Source: Balaenoptera acutorostrata (Eukaryota; Chordata; Mammalia; Artiodactyla; Balaenopteridae). Taken from it: a DNA stretch of 64,000 nucleotides. The stretch lies in assembly GCF_949987535.1 (NCBI RefSeq), contig NC_080070.1:11032016-11096015 (forward strand), read 5' to 3'. Of the stretch, positions 57,600-64,000 are shown piece after piece (the stretch's first letter is position 1; each line of letters starts with the position of its first letter). The translations under genes were made by a program, and so were the position numbers. The notes under the pieces are model-generated. The model made no database searches and was not told where the DNA came from. It saw nothing but the letters and a program-made list of their open reading frames with translations.

Positions 57600-57705
57600 T
57601 TATGGCAGGTTCTTTTTATCTGTGAAAGAGATTTCTTTCTAGGGTCACATGAATAGCAGATGTGAAGCCACGATTTCAATCCAAAGATGCTCAACTCGGA
57701 TGTCC
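57600..57705 (-). mobile_element. Possible MIR fragment interrupted by SINE
   Basis: agggtcacatgaatagcaga, then gaagccacgatttcaatcca and aagatgctcaactcggatgt loosely follow the reverse MIR core. Weak. Confidence 0.35.
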
Positions 57706-57720
57706 TGTACCCTTTCTATT

Positions 57721-58033
57721 TTTTTTTAAATTTATTTATTTTATTGTTGGCTGCATTGGGTCTTCGTTGCTGCACGTGAGCTTTCTCTAGTTGCGGCGAG
57801 CGGGGGCTACTCTTCGTTGCGGTGCGCAGGCTTCTCATTGCAGTGGCTTCTCTTTGTTGCAGAGCACTGGCTCTAGGCGCACAGGCTTCAGTAGTTGTGG
57901 CACGTGGGCTCAGTTGTTGTGGCTCTCGGGCTTAGTTGCTCCGCGGCATGTGGGATCTTCCCAGACCAGGGCTCGAACCCATGTCCCCTGCATTGTCAGG
58001 AGGATTCTTAACCACTGTGCCACCAGGGAAGCC
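57721..58033 (-). mobile_element. CHR-type SINE, older form
   Basis: Reverse SINE: left (tatt)n tail, ttcgttgctgcacgtgagct (older subgroup), B-box complement gggctcgaacc, head complement gtgccaccagggaagcc. TSD ctgtaccctttctatt at 57705-57720 and ctgtatcctttctatt at 58034-58049, one mismatch. Confidence 0.95.
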
Positions 58034-58049
58034 CTGTATCCTTTCTATT

Positions 58050-58687
58050 GATACAGCAGCATTCTCCCAGTTTTCCCAAGTTGGCACATAGGAAGCGGTC
58101 ATAAAGCTTGGTTGAATGCTTGACTGAAAATTGAACAGTATGTTAACTTGTCTTATTAATAATATTTGATCATATATATATATAATATATATATGTACAT
58201 ATGTATAAACTTTAGTTTATGGTACTTGATTTTGGACAGGAGGAAAGAAAACTAAAAAAATATAACTAGAGGGTAAATTTGCATAAAGTAGTTGAAAAAT
58301 CAAATTATCAGGAGCCTGCACCAAGGTGTTTAAATTTGCTAATGAAATCTTCAGCATTACCTTCCTCATGCTGGATTTAAATACACAGATGTACTTTTTA
58401 TTTTTGTCTCTTTTTTTAGGAGGATCAGTTTTTATGTCCTCCCTTACCTTTAGAAAAAACATCTGTTTGGGATTTCTCAGGTTCCCAAGGCTATAGCTAG
58501 AGCATGGAATTAGCTGATGCTCACAAGGGGCTGCCAGGTGCTTACACGTCCTGCCCCAAGCTGTTCAGGCTGCTGCTGACTGCACTGACACTGCAGGAAA
58601 AAAGAGCAAGCAGTCTCAGATTCTGCTTTAGTCAAGACACAAGAGGAAAAGAAAGAAAGAAACAAACAGAGAGAGAGGGAAGGAGCC
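58050..58687. other. Unique sequence with a (TA)n at about 58165-58206
   Basis: The TA array reads catatatatatataatatat and on to atgtacatatgtata. No other recognised feature. Confidence 0.6.
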
Positions 58688-58941
58688 AGGGAGGGAGGGA
58701 GGGAGGGAGGGAGAGAGAGAGGAAGGAAGGAAGGAAGGAAGGAAGGAAGGAAGGAAGGGAGGAAGGAAGGGAGGAAGGAAGGGAGGAGGGAAGGGAGGAA
58801 GGAAGGAAGGAAGGAAGGAGGGAAGGGAGGAAGGAAGGAAGGAAGGAAGGAAGGAAGGAAGGAGGGAAGGGAGGAAGGAAGGAAGGAGGGAAGGGAGGAA
58901 GGAAGGAAGGAAGGAAGGAAGGAAGGAAGGAAGGAAGAGGA
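58688..58941. repeat. (GGAA)n/(GGGA)n tetranucleotide array, 254 nt of uninterrupted purine
   Basis: From 58688 to 58941 there is no C or T on the + strand. It starts as (gagg)n, passes through a short (ga)n, then becomes (ggaa)n interrupted by gggaggaagg units at semi-regular spacing. The Lys-Glu-Gly-Arg and Pro-Ser-Phe-Leu open frames over it on both strands are repeat artefacts. Confidence 0.98.
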
Positions 58942-59859
58942 TCTGACCCACCTGCCTATTTCCTTCTCTTAAACACACAGAAAACTCACTTTTTCCCAAA
59001 GCTTTAAGCTGGAATTCTGGGGGAATGCAAATCATTAATATCTTCAGATTGTTGTAATACTTTATGTTTCTAGAGATTCACGTTTGTTCATTAGTAGTCT
59101 CTCTCTGCTTATGTAGCAACTAAATAAACTTGATTACCATTTCACTCTGCATAGTCACAGATCATGCAGAACTCGGGATGGGCTTTTTTTTCATTTTCAT
59201 AAGAGTTCAACAGTGAAATAAACAAAAACATCTCTATGTCAGACACCCACCACTCTCCAATTTTCATTTCCTAAATATCTGAGGAGAGAGGAGGGAGGAA
59301 ATGATGACAAGTGACATTACTCCTGTAATAGGCTTTACATAGTTTGATTCTGTCCTTTTTTTTTAAAGGCACCTTTTATTTTCGCAATTTCTATTTCAAG
59401 TATTTTCTTTCTATAGTTTCTGATGGCTGTTTCCAAACTCAGAACTTTTTCCATTCTATCCCAGCTCCTCCTAGACATTTCTAAAAAAATGAGAATAGAG
59501 ATGGTAGTTTGGGATACTGAAGAGTAATTTAATTCTTTTGACTGTATCAGCAAGTTAGTAAATTTTGAGGTTCCAGAAGACAATTCAGGTTTATCTATCA
59601 AGGATAAAGATTCTAAATACTGCAAATAGAATTATATATCTGCTTATAAATTTGATGAATATTTTTAAAGGATTAGAGTTAATTCCTAAGATTTAACTAG
59701 GGGAGAGGGGAGGACCAATGAACACTTTTCAAAGTAATTACAACCAAATACAAAAACAAGATATTGAACCTAAAACTATTTTTGGCAAGCCACAGTATTG
59801 CAGTATGAAAAAAAAAATGTGCTTCAAGAGAATCAAATGAGAAAAGCAGAATTTGAAAC
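58942..59859. other. Unique-looking sequence, no recognised feature
   Basis: A 96-codon minus-strand open frame (59335-59625) has a Lys/Glu-rich start and no recognised domain. Chance is likely. Confidence 0.4.
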
Positions 59860-59873
59860 TAAAAGTAAATACC

Positions 59874-60239
59874 TGGACTTCCCTGGTGGCGTGGTGGTTA
59901 AGAATCTGCCTGCCAATGCAGGGGACACGGGTTCGATCCCTGGTCTGGGAAGATCTCACATGCCATGGAGCAACGCAGCCCACATGCCACAACTACTGAG
60001 CCTGCACTCTAGAGCCCACGAGCCACAACTTCTGAGGCCGCTCACCACAACTACTGGAGTCCCCGCACCTAGAGCCCGTGTGACGCAGCAAGAGAAGCCA
60101 CCACAATGGGAAGCCCGTGCACCGCAACAAAGAGTAGCCCTCACTCGCCGCAACTAGAGAAAGCCCATGTGCAGCAACAAAGACCCAATGCAGCCAAAAA
60201 TAAAAAATTAAAATTAAAAAAAAAATAAATAAAATAAAA
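59874..60239 (+). mobile_element. CHR-type SINE, older long form
   Basis: Starts ggacttccctggtggcgtgg and has the B box ggttcgatccctggt. The middle carries repeated ccacaacta/ccacaactt units, similar to the 51066 copy. TSD taaaagtaaatacc at 59860-59873 and 60240-60253, perfect. Confidence 0.95.
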
Positions 60240-60253
60240 TAAAAGTAAATACC

Positions 60254-60879
60254 CGGAAGAGTCATGATTACCTACGTATCCCTTTGACAGATATTTGCAC
60301 ATGAAGAAAGCTGGGAGAATAAAAGTGATGCTGAGAAGCTAATGCACAAACAACCTTAGAAATGATCTAATTTTTCATTCTCTATCTTCTTACTAAGCAA
60401 TAATGACCAATCGAATATTACAAAGTGAATAGTAAGTAGTAAGCTAACTAAAATTAGCCAGCGTTTTTCTCTCTGGAAAGCAAGTGTCTGTTGGAAAGCA
60501 AAACAAGCTTCAGTAAGAGCACTTGCAAGAGACAGAAAAGCAAAGAATATATAAATGTCTGAAATGTAGGGTTTATATTCAGAATTTCTTTCCCTTTCTT
60601 TCCTTTCATATTTTGATTTAGAAACCAAATGTCCTCAACCCAGATACAGAAGGATTAAGTGACTGTATGAGCTGAATTAACATGTGTTTGGGTAGGTTGA
60701 TTACATATTAGGGAACTGAGAATGAGGATACCAGCTCTAGAGGGGTAAGAGGAAGGTACAAACCAGAAGGACAGTTTGGCATAGCTATGGTGGCTGTCGC
60801 CCTCTCTTCTCCATACACAGCATCTCCAATCAGATAAATACTTCTTGCTTTTGTTTTTTTTATGTTAAGAGTACGCTGT
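60254..60879. other. Unique-looking sequence, no recognised feature
   Basis: A minus-strand 90-codon frame at 60356-60628 lacks any recognised domain. Confidence 0.4.
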
Positions 60880-61545
60880 AAATTATTAGAACTAATAAAT
60901 GAGTTCAGCAAGGTTGCAGGATACAAGATCAATATTAAAAAGTCAATTGTGTTACTATACACTTGCAAAGAACAATCCAAAAATGAAATTAAGAAAGCAA
61001 TTTTACTTCCAATAGCATCAAAAAGAATAAAATACTTAGTAATAATTTTAACAAAAGAAGTGCTAAACTTATACTCTGAAAACTATAAAATATTATTGAA
61101 ATTAAAGAAGATATAAATAAATGGAAAATACCAACATTCCCCAAACTGATCTACAGATTCAATGCAATCCATATTAGAATCTCTGCTGGCTTTTTTCTAG
61201 AAATTGACAAACTGATTCTACACACATATGGAATTACAAGGGACACAGGTCGCCAAAACAATCTTAATAAAGAATAGGAAAGTAGGAAAACTCACATTTC
61301 CCAATTTCAAAACTTACTACAAAACAACAGTAATCAAGACAGTATGATACCAGACCAAGGAAAGACATATGGACCAATGTCCAGAAATATAATCATGTGT
61401 CTATGGTCAACTAATTTTCAGCAAGGGTGCGCAGACTATTTAATGAGAAAAGAATAGTTGTTTAAGCAAATGATGATGGGACAAATGGGTAATTGTGTGA
61501 AAAGAAAAAAAAAAGAGAGAAAAGAGAGAAAGAAAGAAAGAAGGA

Positions 61546-61589
<44 letters not shown>

Positions 61590-62752
61590 AATTGGATCCT
61601 TATCTCACCCATACACAAAAAAATTAATTAAAAATGGATCAAAGACCTAAATGTAAGTGCTAACGGAATAAAAAGTTTAAGAAGAAAACATGGGATAAAT
61701 ATTCATGATCTCAGATTTGGCAAAGGATTTTTAAATATGACACAAAAAAAATGAGCAACGATAGATAAAAACAGATAATTTGAAAGTCTTCAAAACTGAA
61801 GATTTTTGTGTTTCAAAGGATACCATGAAGAAAGTAATATCACACAGAATGGGAGAAAAAATTGTGTGTCATAAGGGAATCATATTCATAATATGAAAAG
61901 ACCTTACAACTCAACAACAAAAAGACAAACAAGCCAATTTTTAGAATGGGAAAAGATGCTGAACAGGCATTTCTCCAAGAAAAACATACAAATGGCAAAC
62001 GAGCACATGAAAAGATGCTCAGCACCTTTAGTCATCAGGGAACTAAAAAGACAGACAATATCGAGTGATGGTGAGGATGTGGAGAAATGAGAACCCTCAT
62101 ATACTGCTGGTGGGAGTGTAAATGGTGCAGCCGCTTTGGAAAATAATTGGACAATTCCTCAAACAATCACACATAGACTTACGATATGATGCAGCATTTC
62201 CAGTCCTAGGTATATAGCCAAGAGAAATGAAAACGTATGTCCATAAGGACCTGTACATGAATTATTATAGCAGCACTATTCCTAATAGCCAAAAAGTGGG
62301 AGCAACGCAAACATTCATCAACTGACAAATGGATAAACATAACGTAGTATTATCCATTTAACAAAATATTATTTGATCATAAAAATGAAAGACATAATGT
62401 TACATGCTACAACACCAATGAACCTTGAAGACATTATGGTAAGTGAAATAAGCTAGTCACAAAAGTTCTCATATTATATGATTCCGTTCATACGTAATTC
62501 CAGAATAGGGAAATGTATAGTGATAGAAAGAATAGCTGCTTAGGGCTCAGTGATTGCTTGGAGTTGGGGGTTATTGTGGGAAAGAAAGGTGATAGTTAAA
62601 AGAGTATAGGGTTTCTTTTTGAGGTGATGCAAAAATGTTGTAAAATTGACTATAGTGATAGCTGTATATATCTGACTACATGAAAAATAATTGAAACTGT
62701 ACACCATAAATGGGTGAATTATATCCCAATAAGGCTGTTTCTTTAAAAATTT
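60880..62752 (+). mobile_element. Old L1 3' half (L1MB/L1MC-like), forward, with (GAAA)n expansion
   Basis: Starts within ORF2 (attagaactaataaatgagtt, ttgcaggatacaagatcaat) and runs through acaaaacaacagtaatcaag, aaaagatgctcagcaccttt, tactgctggtgggagtgtaa and aatagccaaaaagtgggagc to a 3' UTR ending gtgaattatatcccaataag. An open piece at 60862-61116 reads [20 protein letters not shown], the reverse transcriptase end. Many stops elsewhere, so a dead copy truncated at the 5' end. 61500-61591 is a microsatellite that grew inside ORF2. Confidence 0.85.
61500..61591. repeat. (GAAA)n microsatellite inside an L1
   Basis: About 90 nt of gaaa/gaga units, uninterrupted purine, replacing a short A-rich stretch of L1 ORF2 (flanks: gggtaattgtgtgaaaag before, ttggatccttatctcaccc after). 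Confidence 0.95.
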
Positions 62753-62907
62753 AAGTGTACCATATCAGTTATCTGAAAAGTTAAGACAATTATACTATAA
62801 AATGTCTCATATGTTATGCATTTTCATCTAATCCTTCATTGCTCCAGTCTTTCCAAAATTGCAGGACAATTATTTTTTGTAGTATTAAACACATCAAAAA
62901 TCATCTC

Positions 62908-62957
62908 TGTGTTGTAAAGCAACTATACTCAAATAAAAATTAATTTTAAAAAAATCT
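62908..62957 (+). mobile_element. Extremely short L1 3' end insertion (~45 bp)
   Basis: gtgttgtaaagcaactatac, then tcaaataaaaattaatttta and a7. This is the last bases of a recent L1 3' UTR plus its A-tail. Flanks aatcatctctgtg and aatctttgtgtc may be an imperfect target duplication. Confidence 0.5.
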
Positions 62958-64000
62958 TTGTGTCCCAGGGCTTGCAGAGAACAATTAAAACTCCTTAGAG
63001 TTCAAGTTTCCTCACAATCTAGCCTTATAGTACCTTCAGAAAACATATTTAATTTAAAAAGTTATATGAACACAAGTAAATAATGCCACATAAAAGGGTA
63101 TATAGTGAAAAGTACAAATCTCCTTCCTACTTCAAATTCCCAGTTTCTTTCCCTACAGGCAACCAGTTGCCAATTTCGTATGTATCTTCCATAGGTGCTT
63201 CCCATGACTGTTCTACACCCAACCTATCCTGATCTCTCCATGCATACTGTACTTATACTCTTATCGTTTCATATGCATAAAAGTGATGTTCTCAATGAAA
63301 GAAAACTATATGCTATACTTTTTTAAATGTCACCTATAACACCAAAAACCCAGGACCTTCCACATTATAGATATCCCAGCAAATATTTGTCGACTGGTAA
63401 GGTTAGAGGAAACTGCTCAGAAGAATCTTGGCTCACTACGGATAGTGGAGACAAATACCGTAACAAGGGAAAACATGTAGAAAGGGGTAGAAGTATATAG
63501 AGGAAACATTTTCTTCAATGTTTTCACAAATGCATATGGATGAAAATAGTCTACAGGATTAACTTCCATTGAGAATAACCAAACTTGGTATTGTTCTTCT
63601 GTTAATTTTACATAATGGCAGAGTAAACAATACTCCCTACGTGGAAATTCATGGCCAAATAACTGTGCTCTTGAAACGTTACAATTACATCTTCTAAAGT
63701 AATACATTTTTGTTTTGATGTCAGTGGAACATTCTACTAGATTACAAATTCATTCCTAATAACATAAAAGATTTTCTGAACTTGTAGCTCAAAGCCTAAC
63801 AATGAAGATAACAATGTAACAAATGCTCTATTCACATCTCTATAAGTACTTGATTCTTGGTATTAAGAAAAGTAATGTTTCTCTTCAACTAACTTTTGTA
63901 ACAGTTTCTCTTTTAACGCCTTTTCCTAGATATAGTCTGTGCCTTTTCTGAGTTAGTCACTATTACATTTACTTCCTTTTTTCTTTCTACCTTCTTTATA
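62958..64000. other. Unique-looking sequence to the window end
   Basis: Includes text near 63090-63190 (gggtatatagtgaaaagtac, ggcaaccagttgccaatttc) that recalls a common old repeat but could not be bounded. A 96-codon minus-strand open frame at 63417-63707 is discussed under findings. Confidence 0.4.

Noticed and set aside
58504..59035. Open frames of 167 codons (plus) and 135 codons (minus)
   Set aside because: Most of both frames is the GGAA array, giving KEGR and LPSF repeats; not a gene.

Overview
This 64 kb window is mammalian nuclear DNA, almost certainly from a cetacean (whale or dolphin). It holds at least thirteen roughly 200-365 bp tRNA-derived SINEs of the CHR type (Cetacea-Hippo-Ruminant), which start with gggcttccctggtgg and carry tRNA-like A and B boxes. 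Several belong to the CpG-rich young form typical of whales. No BovB or Bov-tA ruminant repeats were seen. No protein-coding gene, rRNA, tRNA gene, CRISPR array or bacterial-type system could be supported. The window reads as a gene desert or a very large intron, and the longer open frames are almost all inside L1, SINE or microsatellite sequence.

Layout. 1-6474: a nearly full-length, decayed L1 on the + strand (5' UTR, ORF1, ORF2, 3' UTR), with a young SINE in its 5' UTR. 6475-8632: a much older L1 broken by an unidentified ~640 bp insertion (itself carrying a SINE) and by a pair of L1 3'-UTR fragments. 8633-17230: mostly unique sequence with a few ancient repeats and a (CA)n. 17510-18445: old L1, minus strand, with a CHR-2-type SINE. 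20227-20570: SINE with a 24-bp internal duplication. 21234-25478: L1, minus strand, with an ORF1-to-ORF2 internal deletion. 27106-27604: hAT remnant plus old L1. 29158-30408: young L1 carrying a 119-bp mariner MITE, with a second tiny L1 inside its target-site duplication. 32225-32593: MLT1-type LTR. 34816-37336: an L2 with a SINE, then a head-to-tail block of four SINEs. 39648-41506: two retroviral LTRs in opposite orientation. 43964-45202: L1 fragment and SINE. 48195-48950: four MIRs. 51066-53165: SINE, LTR and SINE fragment. 53555-54597: MIR pair and hAT remnant. 56440-58033: MIR, (TG)n, MLT1 LTR and SINE. 58688-58941: a 254-nt uninterrupted purine tract. 59874-60239: SINE. 60880-62752: old L1 with a (GAAA)n expansion. 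62908-64000: a probable tiny L1 3' end, then unique sequence.

There is no gene network to describe. The biology visible is the layered history of transposon insertion, which can be ordered from nested insertions and intact target-site duplications (TSDs). The strongest unusual signals are: the SINE pair at 20227 and 36319 sharing three derived characters; the four-SINE concatemer enclosed by one TSD; the L1 that landed in another L1's TSD; the unidentified insertion at about 6785-7740; the LTR whose TATA region has become a microsatellite; and the long homopurine tract. I did not find a convincing new biological system. Repeat family names come from remembered consensus sequences and no database search was run.
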